Source: Caldilineaceae bacterium
GTDB lineage: Bacteria > Chloroflexota > Anaerolineae > Caldilineales > Caldilineaceae
Length of the DNA stretch: 43,589 nucleotides
NCBI GenBank assembly: GCA_022821545.1
Contig: JAJEDJ010000044.1
Location: forward strand, 1-43,589
Direction: 5' to 3'
Both the position numbers and the translations under genes were made by a program. This document shows positions 8,059 to 16,331 of the stretch, one piece after another. Numbering within the stretch: position 1 is the stretch's first letter; every line of letters begins with the position of its first letter. The notes under the pieces are model-generated. The model was not told where the DNA came from. It searched no databases and saw only the letters and a program-made list of their open reading frames with translations.

Positions 8059-8852
8059 CAGTAGAGGCTGCCCAGCCCCGGCATTGTGCATTCCACTCGA
8101 TCGCCAGCTTGCACGGGCTGGGGCTCGGTCAGTGAACCGGTCAGCACCACATCGCCGGCCGCAAGCGCGAATCCTCTCTCATAGACCAGGTTCACCGTCC
8201 ACGCCAGTGCATGAATCGGGTCACCGCGTGACCGGTCCCAGAGATTCGGCACGCTATTGCCGCCGTTGATGCGCAAGTCCACGCACAGTTGCATAAAGTC
8301 CATGCCGGCCCAGGACGAAACGCCCTCACCAAGCAGTACGGCCCCGCCGTTGCCGTTATCGGCGATCCCTGCCAGCATGTTTTGTCTGCCGTCCCAACCA
8401 GCACGGCAAGCGGCCGCGTAGCGCGTGCCGGTGACATCGAATGCCGGCGCCGCCGTTACGATCATTGCCAAGTCGTCTTGCGAGAACGCGCCGTTCTTTA
8501 AGTGGGGCGCCGCTTTGAACCGGAACGCAACTTCCACCTCGACTTTTGCATCTCGGCAGCGAGTCAACGGAACGGACGCGCTATCCCCGAAAACAGTTGA
8601 GGCGAAAATACGACCTGGAATCGGGCCGTCGTAGCCCTCAGCCCTCTGCACTCCGGCACTGGTCGCGCCAACTTTCCAGCCGGCGTCCCGGTTGGCAGGA
8701 TCGCCTGCCAGTAGACGCGCCATCTCGTCCTGTATAGCATAGGCCGCGTCTCGGTCTGAAGGCAGCAACTCTGAAGGAAGGTCGACGACGTTGTCTGCCA
8801 GCCAAGCAGCTGCCAGAATCTCTCCCGCGCGTCGAACCGTCTCTCTGTTCAT
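8040..8852 (-). CDS. 2-oxopent-4-enoate hydratase / fumarylacetoacetase-fold protein (MhpD-like)
   Basis: 270 residues from the ATG at 8852 (GGAAGCGAAAG ribosome site; an ATG at 8870 lies just upstream). The order of motifs is that of MhpD/DmpE/HpaH hydratases and 4-oxalocrotonate decarboxylases: AYAIQDEMARLL, GWKVGATSAGVQRAEG, PIPGRIFAS, KVEVEVAFRF (metal-binding acidic residues), DPIHALAWTVN and LTGSLTEPQPVQAGD. These enzymes hydrate or decarboxylate 2-hydroxy-dienoates from meta-cleavage pathways. It is the last gene of the minus-strand importer operon, pointing to breakdown of the imported compound. The family is firm; the choice between hydratase and decarboxylase is not. Confidence 0.85.
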   Translation of the reverse strand: MNRETVRRAGEILAAAWLADNVVDLPSELLPSDRDAAYAIQDEMARLLAGDPANRDAGWKVGATSAGVQRAEGYDGPIPGRIFASTVFGDSASVPLTRCRDAKVEVEVAFRFKAAPHLKNGAFSQDDLAMIVTAAPAFDVTGTRYAAACRAGWDGRQNMLAGIADNGNGGAVLLGEGVSSWAGMDFMQLCVDLRINGGNSVPNLWDRSRGDPIHALAWTVNLVYERGFALAAGDVVLTGSLTEPQPVQAGDRVECTMPGLGSLYCQFSRA

Positions 8853-8943
8853 CTTTCGCTTCCGCTGCATATGGCTGATCTGCAGGGCTGGTCGGATTCG
8901 AACAGGAGGCGCCTGGGGCAGCCAGCCTCATCGCATTCGCGTC

Positions 8944-9747
8944 TCAACGACCTCGCCAGACCGGGGCCCTTTTTTCGGCGAAGGCCCGCGGCCCTTCCAC
9001 CGCATCCTCACTTTCAAGCATTTTCTCCACAGCCGGATAGTCTCCCCGCACCGCATCGGCCAGAGCTGGATGATCGAGATTCCTCCGCGCCACCTGCTTC
9101 GTGGCGCGCAGCGCCAGCGGCGCACACGCCAGCATGTCCTCAACCCAGACATGCACAGCGTCATCCAGCCGGGCCCCGGGCACAACCTCGTTCACGAGCC
9201 CGTAGGCCAAGGCATCCTGCGCGCTGACCTGCCGCCCCGTCAGCAGCAGCCCCATCGCCACCTTGTCCGGCAACTGCCTGACCAGCCGGTGTACGCCGCC
9301 GCCCATCGCCGCCAAACCCACGCGCGGCTCCGGAAATCCAAACTGCGCGTGCTCCGCCGCCACGATCAGATCACAGGCCAGCGCGATCTCCAGCCCTCCC
9401 CCCAGCGCAAGCCCGTTGACCGCCGCAACCACCGGCTTGTCCAGGTCAAAACGCCTCGTTATGCCTCCAAAGCCGCTTGGAGGATAGTCGTCGCGGCCCA
9501 GTTGCGCGCGCACCTTCAAGTCTGTGCCCGTGCAAAAGCTGCGCTCGCCCGCGCCGCGGATGACGGCGACCCACAGGTCACTGTCGTTCGCGAAGGCGTC
9601 GAATACCTCAGCCAGTTCAAAGTGGGCCGGGGGGTGGAGGGCGTTGAGAACCTGCGGCCGGTTGAGTGTGATGTGCAGAACCCTGCCGTCAACACGCAGA
9701 AGGGTATAACTCGCACTCCCGGCCAGGGCCGCGATGGTCGTCTGCAA
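8944..9747 (-). CDS. Enoyl-CoA hydratase/isomerase (crotonase family)
   Basis: 267 residues with the full crotonase signature: the oxyanion-hole blocks FCTGTDLK (71-78) and NGLALGGGLEIALACD (111-126). Acidic residues at both positions used by hydratases are present, E120 in GGGLE and E140 in FPEPRVGL, so it should be hydration-competent. The start is TTG at 9747, supported by GAGGAG that overlaps the preceding stop codon with a 5-nt spacer. Tight spacing to the amidohydrolase gene (9 bp) indicates one operon. Feruloyl-CoA-type hydratase-lyase activity is possible given the neighbours, but cannot be told from sequence. Confidence 0.9.
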   Translation of the reverse strand: MQTTIAALAGSASYTLLRVDGRVLHITLNRPQVLNALHPPAHFELAEVFDAFANDSDLWVAVIRGAGERSFCTGTDLKVRAQLGRDDYPPSGFGGITRRFDLDKPVVAAVNGLALGGGLEIALACDLIVAAEHAQFGFPEPRVGLAAMGGGVHRLVRQLPDKVAMGLLLTGRQVSAQDALAYGLVNEVVPGARLDDAVHVWVEDMLACAPLALRATKQVARRNLDHPALADAVRGDYPAVEKMLESEDAVEGPRAFAEKRAPVWRGR

Positions 9748-9756
9748 ATCGGCTCC

Positions 9757-10827
9757 TCAGTCCGCTTCCAGACCGTAGAGTTCGGCCGCAGTCTGGCCCA
9801 TGATGCGGGGCAGGAGGTGTTCGGGAAACTGACGCAGGGCGAAGTCCGGGGCGTCGCCGTCCCAGTGGGGAAAGTCGCTCGAGAACATCAGCATCTGCTC
9901 GGCGGGAAACATCTCCAGCATGGCGTGGAAGTGGTCGGGATCGGGCGGCTCCTCGAGCGGTTGGGTGGTGACGCGAATGTGACGGGCGGCAACCTCGCTC
10001 GGCAGCTCGTTCAGCCAGGGAACGGTCGAGTGCAGCGCCTTCCAGTTTTTGTCCATCCTCCACAGAATCGGCGGCAGCCAGGAGATGCCTCCTTCGACCA
10101 ACACAAACTTCAGGTCGGGAAACTTGGCGAACACACCTTCGGCCAGCATACTCGTCACGTGGGCGATGTAACTGTTGACCAGAGTCGTATGCCACTCGAA
10201 ATAGCTGGTGGGATACCCGGCCGCGTTTGGGGGGCCCGACAGCCCAACTCCCTCGGAGCCCGGGTGGATCGCAATGGCCAGCCCGTATTCACTGGCCGCC
10301 TCGTAGATCGGATGAAAGATGCGCTGACCCCAGGGGATGCGCGAGGCGCTCGGCAGCTGCACCTGTACAAACTGCGGATGGCCGCCCAGCCGGTGAATCT
10401 CCGCGACCGCCATCTCCGGAAGGTGGGGGTAGACGCCCAGCGAAGAAAGCAGCCTGGGGCTTTGAGGGAACCATTCCTCGGCGTAGACGTCGTTCACGGC
10501 GCTAATTACCGCCGCCGCGAAATCAGGCTCCGGCGACTGGGCCGTGTGCAGTACGCCCCCGGGAAGCAGGACACCGTAGTCGATGGCGTATTTGTCGAGG
10601 AAATGCTCTTCCAGGAGTTTCGGGTCGCCGTGGATCGTGCGGCCGTCCTCCATCGTCACATCGGAGCGTTCGACGCCCATCGGATTCCACCAGCCCAAAT
10701 TGCCCGGCCCGCGGTTCCCCGAGGCATAACGCGTCCGCCACGGCTCCGGCAGCCTCGCCAGCACCCGGTCCCCGTTCACTCCGGGGTGAATATCGGTATC
10801 GACAACCAGTCCGTTTTTGTTCGTCAT
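9757..10827 (-). CDS. Metal-dependent amidohydrolase (amidohydrolase_2/ACMSD-like)
   Basis: 356 residues of a TIM-barrel hydrolase or decarboxylase. It starts NGLVVDTDIHP (D12-x-H14 metal motif), continues with LAIAIHPGSEG (strand-5-type His), LKFVLVEGGISWLPPILWRMD and MLMFSSDFPHWD (final metal Asp), all in the order of the amidohydrolase_2 family that includes ACMSD, LigW and related decarboxylases of aromatic acids. The ATG at 10827 overlaps the stop of the upstream permease gene as ATGA, so translation is coupled to the transporter. This links the enzyme to the imported substrate. A decarboxylase or hydrolase role is inferred, not shown. Confidence 0.85.
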   Translation of the reverse strand: MTNKNGLVVDTDIHPGVNGDRVLARLPEPWRTRYASGNRGPGNLGWWNPMGVERSDVTMEDGRTIHGDPKLLEEHFLDKYAIDYGVLLPGGVLHTAQSPEPDFAAAVISAVNDVYAEEWFPQSPRLLSSLGVYPHLPEMAVAEIHRLGGHPQFVQVQLPSASRIPWGQRIFHPIYEAASEYGLAIAIHPGSEGVGLSGPPNAAGYPTSYFEWHTTLVNSYIAHVTSMLAEGVFAKFPDLKFVLVEGGISWLPPILWRMDKNWKALHSTVPWLNELPSEVAARHIRVTTQPLEEPPDPDHFHAMLEMFPAEQMLMFSSDFPHWDGDAPDFALRQFPEHLLPRIMGQTAAELYGLEAD

Positions 10828-11678
10828 CTTCCCGCCAGTCCACTCATCTGGATGCCGCTCACAAAGTAGCGTTGCGCAAAGAAAAACAGAATGAGCAAGG
10901 GAGCGATCATGGCCGTCGACGCCGCCATCATCAGGTTCCATTCGGTGTGGTAGAGGCCCTGAAACCCTCGCAAGCCGATCGCCATCGTCCAATTCTCCGG
11001 GCTTTGAAGGTAGATCAGTGGTTCGAAGAAGTCGTTCCAGTTGTGGATGAAGGCGAAGACTGCAATTGTTGCCAGCACCGGCTTTGAGAGCGGCAGAATC
11101 ACGCCCCAGTAGATGCGGAGATTGCCGGCCCCGTCGATGCGGGCCGCCTCATCCAGCTCGAGCGGTATCGTCATAAAGAATTGACGGAAGAGAAAGATGT
11201 TGAAGGCGCCGCCTCCGAACCAGAGCGGCACGATCAGCGGCAGAAATGTATCGATCCAGCCCAGCGTGCGAAACACGATAAAGGTCGGAATCAGCGTGAC
11301 GATCGAAGGGAGCATAATTGTCGAGAGCACAAGCAGGAAAAGCTGCTCACGAAACGGAAACCGCAACCGGGCAAAGGCGAAAGCCGCCAGCGAGGCCGTC
11401 AGCAAAGCGCCGATCGTGGCAAAGATGACGATCCGGATCGTGTTCCAGAAATACTCGTGAAACGCTACGGCCTTAAACGCCTCAGAGTAGTTGGTCCAGA
11501 CAAAAGGCTCGGGGATCCACTTAGGAGGCATCAGAAAAGTCTGCCCGCCCGTTTTCAACGAAGTGGACAGCAGCCAAACCAGCGGCAGCGCCAGTGTCAA
11601 CGCGAAAACGCTCAGTATCACGTACCAGAATCCAGCAAGAATCAGTTCCTTTGCGGTCCGGCTGTCGATAATCTGCAT
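10824..11678 (-). CDS. CUT1-type ABC sugar permease (MalG/UgpE-like)
   Basis: 284 residues with six predicted membrane segments and the cytoplasmic EAA loop (LDEAARIDGAGNLRIYWGVI, then LPLSKP), which docks the ATPase. The N-terminal segment ends in LVWLLSTSLKTGGQTF, typical of MalG-type carbohydrate permeases. The ATG at 11678 is chosen because the longer ORF would run through the preceding permease gene. It lies between the MalF-type permease and the amidohydrolase and shares ATGA with the latter. No ATPase gene is present nearby. Confidence 0.93.
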   Translation of the reverse strand: MQIIDSRTAKELILAGFWYVILSVFALTLALPLVWLLSTSLKTGGQTFLMPPKWIPEPFVWTNYSEAFKAVAFHEYFWNTIRIVIFATIGALLTASLAAFAFARLRFPFREQLFLLVLSTIMLPSIVTLIPTFIVFRTLGWIDTFLPLIVPLWFGGGAFNIFLFRQFFMTIPLELDEAARIDGAGNLRIYWGVILPLSKPVLATIAVFAFIHNWNDFFEPLIYLQSPENWTMAIGLRGFQGLYHTEWNLMMAASTAMIAPLLILFFFAQRYFVSGIQMSGLAGR

Positions 11679-11700
11679 CGGTAGTTCACAAATGGCCGAG

Positions 11701-12630
11701 CTAGCGGCGCACATCTCCTTCGTAGAAGACCCAGCGGTCGGAAAGCACGAACTGAACAATCGTGAAAGTGAGAACGATAATGAACAGCACCCAAGCCATT
11801 GCCGAAGCATACCCCATACGGAAGTTTTCAAAGGCGGCGCGGAACAGGTAGAGCAGATAGAACAGCGTCGAATAGTTCGGACCGCCCTCGGTCATGATGT
11901 ACGCCTGCGTAAAGACCTGGAACGCGCCGATGATCGCAATGATAAGATTGAAGAAGAGGGCCGGCGTCAACAGCGGTAGCGTCACGCGCCAGAACCGACT
12001 CCACCAGTTTGCGCCGTCGATTGCGGCCGCCTCGTACAGCTCCATCGGGATCCCCTTGAGCCCGGCCAGCAGGATCACCATCTGTCCGCCGATCGACCAG
12101 AAACTCATCACGATCAACGCCGGCTTCGCCAACCGGGGGTCCTGGAGCCAGTACAGCCCCTCCAGGCCGATCCATTCGAGAAAGGCGTTAGCCAGCCCCC
12201 ACTCAGGGTGGAAGATCCACACCCACAGAATCGAATTGGCCACGACGGGCGTCAGCGAAGGCACATAGTAAGCGGTGCGGAAAAAGTGGATGCCCCGCAG
12301 GTTCATGTTCACGGCCAGAGCGGCCAGCAATGCAAAAAACAGATGCAGGGGCACACCGATGAAGACGTAGTAGCTGGTATTGTAGAGGCTCAGCCAGAAG
12401 CGGTCGTCGTTGAAGAGCTTGACATACTGCGCGCCGCCCACCCACACCGACGGGGTGACGATCTCCCAGCGGGTGAAGGAGATGTACAGGGACGCCAGCA
12501 TAGGGCCTGCCGTAAAGATGATGAAGCCGAGTATCCACGGCAAGATGAAGAGATAACCGTCCCTGGCTTCAGACCAGAGGAGACTGCGCCCCTTTTTCAC
12601 TTTGGCCCCGGGATCTCCTTGGACGCCCAT
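11701..12630 (-). CDS. CUT1-type ABC sugar permease (MalF/UgpA-like)
   Basis: 309 residues with six membrane segments. The first follows SEARDGYLFILPWILGF, a standard MalF/UgpA opening. The EAA loop reads YEAAAIDGANWWSRFWRVTL. The ATG at 12630 follows a GTG at 12633; neither has a clear ribosome site, so translation may depend on the upstream solute-binding-protein cistron, 66 bp away. It forms the heterodimeric channel with the next gene. Substrate specificity is set by the binding protein and not readable here. Confidence 0.93.
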   Translation of the reverse strand: MGVQGDPGAKVKKGRSLLWSEARDGYLFILPWILGFIIFTAGPMLASLYISFTRWEIVTPSVWVGGAQYVKLFNDDRFWLSLYNTSYYVFIGVPLHLFFALLAALAVNMNLRGIHFFRTAYYVPSLTPVVANSILWVWIFHPEWGLANAFLEWIGLEGLYWLQDPRLAKPALIVMSFWSIGGQMVILLAGLKGIPMELYEAAAIDGANWWSRFWRVTLPLLTPALFFNLIIAIIGAFQVFTQAYIMTEGGPNYSTLFYLLYLFRAAFENFRMGYASAMAWVLFIIVLTFTIVQFVLSDRWVFYEGDVRR

Positions 12631-12696
12631 CACAAGGAAAAGAGGTTAGGGATGCCGGCAGAGTAGCTGCGACCGCCAGCATCCCGCTTGTCTGAC

Positions 12697-14046
12697 TTAA
12701 ACACCAGGCACGTAGACCGCCAACTCCTCGACCCGGCTCGCGATTGCGTCCAGAGTCGCCTGTGCGTCCGCCTTCTCGATGCCGTAAATCGAGTCGAGGG
12801 CGGGCTGCACTTCGCGATGTACGCCGATCCAGTCGCCCGAGACCGGCTCCGGCCTGCCGTATTCGAAGGCATCCAACATGATCTGCGCGCTCGGCGGCAG
12901 GACGTCGGCCATCGTTTCCAACAGGCTTTCGGCAACAACCTTGAGGGAGGGTACGTTCAGACCGGTGGCCTCCACCCAGTGGCGGAAGGCGTTCTCACCG
13001 CCGAGGAACTTCATCCACTGCCAGGCGGCGTCCGGGTTTTCGGTCCCGCTATAGAGGCTGTGCCCGGCAGACGCCACGCGCGTGGTGCGCGTGTCACCTT
13101 CATCAACCGGGAAGTGCGCGATGTCCCATTCAAACTCCGACTTCATCACATTGGAAAAGACGGAGAACTGCGGGAACATGCCGATCCGGCCCGTCGTGAA
13201 GAGGTCGCCGGTACTGAAGCCGCCGGCCTCGGTCACTGTGGCCGGCACGTGGATGCCGCCATCCTGGTGCCAGTCCTGGATCTCCAGTACCTGCCCCAGC
13301 GACGGCTCCTGGTTCATCGTGAACTGTGTGCGGTCTTCGCTGAGCACGTCGCCGCCCTTCTGCCACATCTTGATCCAGGTGTTTCGGTTCCGGTGCCAGT
13401 CCGCGGTCCCATAGATGCGATCGGGGCCTTCGCCCTGGGTCATCATCGTCGCGCACTCCAGGAAGTCCGCCCAGGTCCAACTGTCTGAAGGACGGGGCAT
13501 GCCTGCGGAATCGAAAAACTCGGCGTTGTAGATGATGACCGTGCTCGTCGTCTCGCGGGGGAACCCGATCTGCCTGCCCTCGTACTGAAAGTCCTTGTAC
13601 GCGGCAAGCAGGAAATCGTCGCCGCTGATGTCGTCGTCGGCGTCGATGAACGGGTTGACGTCCAACTGGATATTGCGCACGGCCTGGCCCGAGTTGGTGT
13701 AGCTGTGGGCCCAGTAGGCATCGGGGCCGTCACCCGCCGCGATCAGGGTCAGGAGCTTGGTCTGGATCTGAATTGCGCCGCCCGGCTCCCAAATCGGATC
13801 GATTGTAATGTCCGGGTTGGCCGCCTGGAATTCCTCTATCAGCGGCTCATAGCGCAGGAAAGAGACTTCACCGCCCCCTTGCGTCAAAAACGAAACGGTA
13901 GCCGGCTCCGCCATTCCGTCATCACCACCGGCGTCGCCCCCGGCTGGCGCCGCCACCGGCATACACGCCGCCAGCGCCGTCGCGCCGACGCCAAGAGCGG
14001 AAAGACGCAGAAAACTGCGTCGCGAAACGGAAACGTGGTCATTCAT
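12697..14046 (-). CDS. Family 1 extracellular solute-binding lipoprotein, Tat-exported
   Basis: 449 residues. A twin-arginine signal (SRRSFLRL, R9-R10) leads to a lipobox LAAC with lipidated Cys28, then a Gly/Ala/Pro linker. The mature part is a family 1 (CUT1) binding protein: FLTQGGGEVSFLRYEPLIEE, NPDITIDPIWEPG, QLDVNPFID, GFPRETTSTVIIYNAEFF, and a C-terminal NPDAAWQWMKFLGGENAF block. The ATG at 14046 has a strong AAGGAG site. It is first in the importer operon. Tat export is common for such proteins in Chloroflexota. The ligand is unknown; family 1 proteins bind oligosaccharides and glycerol phosphates, while the downstream enzymes suggest a compound with an aromatic or dienoate part. Confidence 0.93.
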   Translation of the reverse strand: MNDHVSVSRRSFLRLSALGVGATALAACMPVAAPAGGDAGGDDGMAEPATVSFLTQGGGEVSFLRYEPLIEEFQAANPDITIDPIWEPGGAIQIQTKLLTLIAAGDGPDAYWAHSYTNSGQAVRNIQLDVNPFIDADDDISGDDFLLAAYKDFQYEGRQIGFPRETTSTVIIYNAEFFDSAGMPRPSDSWTWADFLECATMMTQGEGPDRIYGTADWHRNRNTWIKMWQKGGDVLSEDRTQFTMNQEPSLGQVLEIQDWHQDGGIHVPATVTEAGGFSTGDLFTTGRIGMFPQFSVFSNVMKSEFEWDIAHFPVDEGDTRTTRVASAGHSLYSGTENPDAAWQWMKFLGGENAFRHWVEATGLNVPSLKVVAESLLETMADVLPPSAQIMLDAFEYGRPEPVSGDWIGVHREVQPALDSIYGIEKADAQATLDAIASRVEELAVYVPGV

Positions 14047-14117
14047 CTTGCAATCTCCTTTACTACGGTAAATCGGCCCGATGCGGGATATGCAGAGTGT
14101 CGCTTCACACGGCGAAT

Positions 14118-14146
14118 GTTAGCACAAGCCCAGCCGCGGCGCTAAC
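14118..14146. promoter_or_regulatory. Inverted repeat upstream of the importer operon
   Basis: GTTAGC (14118-14123) and GCTAAC (14141-14146) are perfect inverted half-sites spaced 17 bp apart in the 193-bp gap before the binding-protein gene. They could be a regulator site or a weak stem ending the upstream dehydrogenase transcript. No convincing -35/-10 pair was seen in the gap. Confidence 0.25.
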
Positions 14147-14239
14147 GTGGTTCGGCCGCCTGTAAGGACCCCGAAATCTCAGCCCACCCAATCGCTTTAC
14201 AGCTCTTGCGCATGCATGGCAGCGAGGGATGGAAACGGT

Positions 14240-15178
14240 TCAGCCCAGTGAAATGACGCCTTTCAGGTAAGAGCCGTCTCCGGCCAGGATTTCTTCCATC
14301 AGAGACGGGTATCCGCCGAGGGGGACGGTATGGGTCACGAGCGGCCGCAGGTCGAAGACGCCGGCGTCGATGAGCTTGATTGCGGGGGGGAAGGTGTTGC
14401 GAATCTTTGAAGAGGGGGACGAGTTTACGATTGTGAAGCCGCCCAAGTGCCAGTGGGAGGGATCGAAGTAGGCCTTCTGCCCCTTGATCCATCCGAAGAG
14501 GTTAATGCGTCCGCCGTTCTTGACGACATTTGCAGAAAGATCGAGACCGCCCTGGCTGCCGGAAGCATCGATGACAACGTCAATGCCGCGGGCCTTGAGG
14601 TCTGCGGCCAGGTCGTCTGTGTCGTGTCGTGAGATGTCGACCGTTTCCGGCGCGCCTTGTCGTCGAGCCAGCTCCAGTCTGGCCTCGACGACGTCGAGGA
14701 CGATGAGTTCTCCGACGGGCATGTGCAGGAGGCCCTGCAGGAGGAGTTGGCCCATGAAGCCGGCGCCGACCAGGGCAACGGTTTCGCCTGCGTTGAGGTT
14801 GGTGTGGTCGAGGCCGGTGACGGCGCAGGCTACCGGTTCCACAATCCAGTGTTCGTCGGCCAAGTCAGAATCAGGGACTGGATACACTCTTTCGCTGGAC
14901 AGGTTGCGAACTGTGGCGAAGCCGCCGCCGGCTACTCTGTCGCCTTCTCTGAAGCCGGTCACGCCGGACCCGATCTTTGAAACGTAACCAACGCCCTCGT
15001 GGCCCGGGGGCGCCATTGGGATCATGGCTGAGCCCATTTTGGCGGTCACGATGTCCCATGAACAGATTCCGCAGGCCCCGCCCGTCAGCTGGATTTCGCC
15101 CTCGCCGGGGTCTCCGATTTTCTCCACGAAAAGTTCGATGCTGCCATCGTCAAGATATCGCAGTGTTTTGCTTTCCAT
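14240..15178 (-). CDS. Zinc-dependent alcohol/polyol dehydrogenase (MDR superfamily)
   Basis: 312 residues of a medium-chain dehydrogenase. Catalytic zinc ligands are recognisable: Cys39 in GACGICSWD, His60-Glu61 in PPGHEGVGY and Glu114 in IVEPVACA. The NAD(P) site is VALVGAGFMGQLLLQGL. The four-cysteine structural zinc loop is absent and the protein is short for the class. Likely oxidises a sugar or polyol hydroxyl; substrate unknown. A clear AAGGAAGG site precedes the ATG at 15178. It is divergent from the isomerase-PhyH operon with a shared 256-bp control region, so the two may be co-regulated. Confidence 0.9.
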   Translation of the reverse strand: MESKTLRYLDDGSIELFVEKIGDPGEGEIQLTGGACGICSWDIVTAKMGSAMIPMAPPGHEGVGYVSKIGSGVTGFREGDRVAGGGFATVRNLSSERVYPVPDSDLADEHWIVEPVACAVTGLDHTNLNAGETVALVGAGFMGQLLLQGLLHMPVGELIVLDVVEARLELARRQGAPETVDISRHDTDDLAADLKARGIDVVIDASGSQGGLDLSANVVKNGGRINLFGWIKGQKAYFDPSHWHLGGFTIVNSSPSSKIRNTFPPAIKLIDAGVFDLRPLVTHTVPLGGYPSLMEEILAGDGSYLKGVISLG

Positions 15179-15318
15179 ATTACCTTCCTTGTCGGTGAAT
15201 GCGGTGCGGACAGGTCGGGTGGGGCATAGAAGGGCATCTTAACATAGTGCTGTCGGGTTGTGCAGGCGCCGGAATTTGGCAGTTGAGTCAATTTTAGTCC
15301 TTTCTCGCCAGAGAGAGT

Positions 15319-15357
15319 TTGCATATTTCAGGACATGTCCGTATGATCCTGATCAGG
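15319..15357 (+). promoter_or_regulatory. Promoter with two perfect palindromes (candidate operators)
   Basis: TTGCAT (15319-15324), 17-bp spacer, TATGAT (15342-15347). The spacer contains the perfect palindrome GGACATGTCC (15331-15340), and CCTGATCAGG (15348-15357) covers the expected transcription start. A protein bound at either site would block RNA polymerase. It lies 78 bp upstream of the first gene of the plus-strand five-gene operon. Confidence 0.5.
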
Positions 15358-15434
15358 CTGTATTGTCCCACAGGAACCCAGGTCGCGTACCCCCAAAACA
15401 CCGCGAACCAGCAAGAAGACAGGGAATCAGAACG

Positions 15435-16277
15435 ATGCAATTGGGATTCAGTACCTGGGGCATGCCGGCAGTTCCAATCGACGCCATTGTTCGCCATCTG
15501 GCCGGTCTCGGTTTTGACGGCGTCGAGTTGACCGTTCTCTCCCATCACACAACTGCACTGGAAAAGCTGGACAAGGCCGAGCGCAGCCGCATTCTGAAGC
15601 TGCTGCAGGACAGCAACCTCCAACTGCCCGCCATAGCCGGCCACGTCAACTTGATGGATGAGGACAGCGCCAGCCATGCCTCCAATCTCAAACGGCTCAA
15701 AGAGACCATGGACCTCGCGCTAGACTGGGCGTCTGAGGACGGGCCGCCGGTCGTGGATACAACTGCCGGCGGCAAGCCGGAGGATTGGGACAGCAAGCTG
15801 GGCATACTGGTCGAGCGGTTACAGGAAGCGGCGGAATACGGAGAGAAAGCGGGGGTCACAGTTGCCATCGAGCCGCACGTCGGCTCCATAATCGACACGC
15901 CCGACCGAATGCTTGAGGTCATTAGGCAGGTCGATTCACGCGCCGTCGGCGTCAACTTCGACATCAGCCATTTCAATGTCATGGGCATCGGCATCGAAGA
16001 ATCGGTCGCCGCCATGGCCCCCCACGCACGCCACACGCACGTCAAGGACGAACGAGGCACTGTGCCTGACTTTGAGTTCCTTGTCCCCGGCGAAGGCGAA
16101 TTCGACTACGTTACCTACCTGAAGGCGATGCAGCGCCACGGCTACACCGGGTTCATCACCGCCGAGATCAGCAACATGGTGCAGCGGCGAACACCCTACT
16201 ACCCCCTGGCCGTCGCGACGGAGACTTACAACACTCTGGCCAAGGCATTCGTCGACGCCGGCATTGAACGCAACTAA
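15435..16277 (+). CDS. Sugar phosphate isomerase/epimerase (AP endonuclease 2-like TIM barrel)
   Basis: 280 residues starting MQLGFSTWGMPAVPIDAIV. The metal-binding carboxylates and histidines of the xylose-isomerase-like fold are visible in order: GVELTVLS, TVAIEPHVGS, VGVNFDISHFN, HTHVKDERG and FITAEISN. Such enzymes isomerise or epimerise keto sugars or inositol intermediates. The ATG at 15435 is preferred because the longer ORF starts upstream of the predicted promoter. It opens a five-gene plus-strand operon with SDR, Gfo/Idh/MocA and PhyH genes. Substrate unknown. Confidence 0.88.
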   Translation: MQLGFSTWGMPAVPIDAIVRHLAGLGFDGVELTVLSHHTTALEKLDKAERSRILKLLQDSNLQLPAIAGHVNLMDEDSASHASNLKRLKETMDLALDWASEDGPPVVDTTAGGKPEDWDSKLGILVERLQEAAEYGEKAGVTVAIEPHVGSIIDTPDRMLEVIRQVDSRAVGVNFDISHFNVMGIGIEESVAAMAPHARHTHVKDERGTVPDFEFLVPGEGEFDYVTYLKAMQRHGYTGFITAEISNMVQRRTPYYPLAVATETYNTLAKAFVDAGIERN

Positions 16278-16331
16278 CAACGCAACTCATAGAGGAACTG
16301 TGAGTTCGGAACAACGATTAAGGAGACCACC

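Noticed and set aside
8886..8927. tRNA-like T-loop (TTCGAAT on the minus strand) inside an inverted repeat GGCTGG/CCAGCC
   Set aside because: The T-stem does not pair, and no D-arm, anticodon arm or CCA end is present. The 6-bp stem with a 30-nt loop may be a chance intercistronic hairpin.
8791..10869. A 692-codon plus-strand ORF
   Set aside because: It lies antisense to the crotonase and amidohydrolase genes, both clearly real, and its Arg/His/Gln-rich translation is typical of shadow frames in GC-rich DNA.
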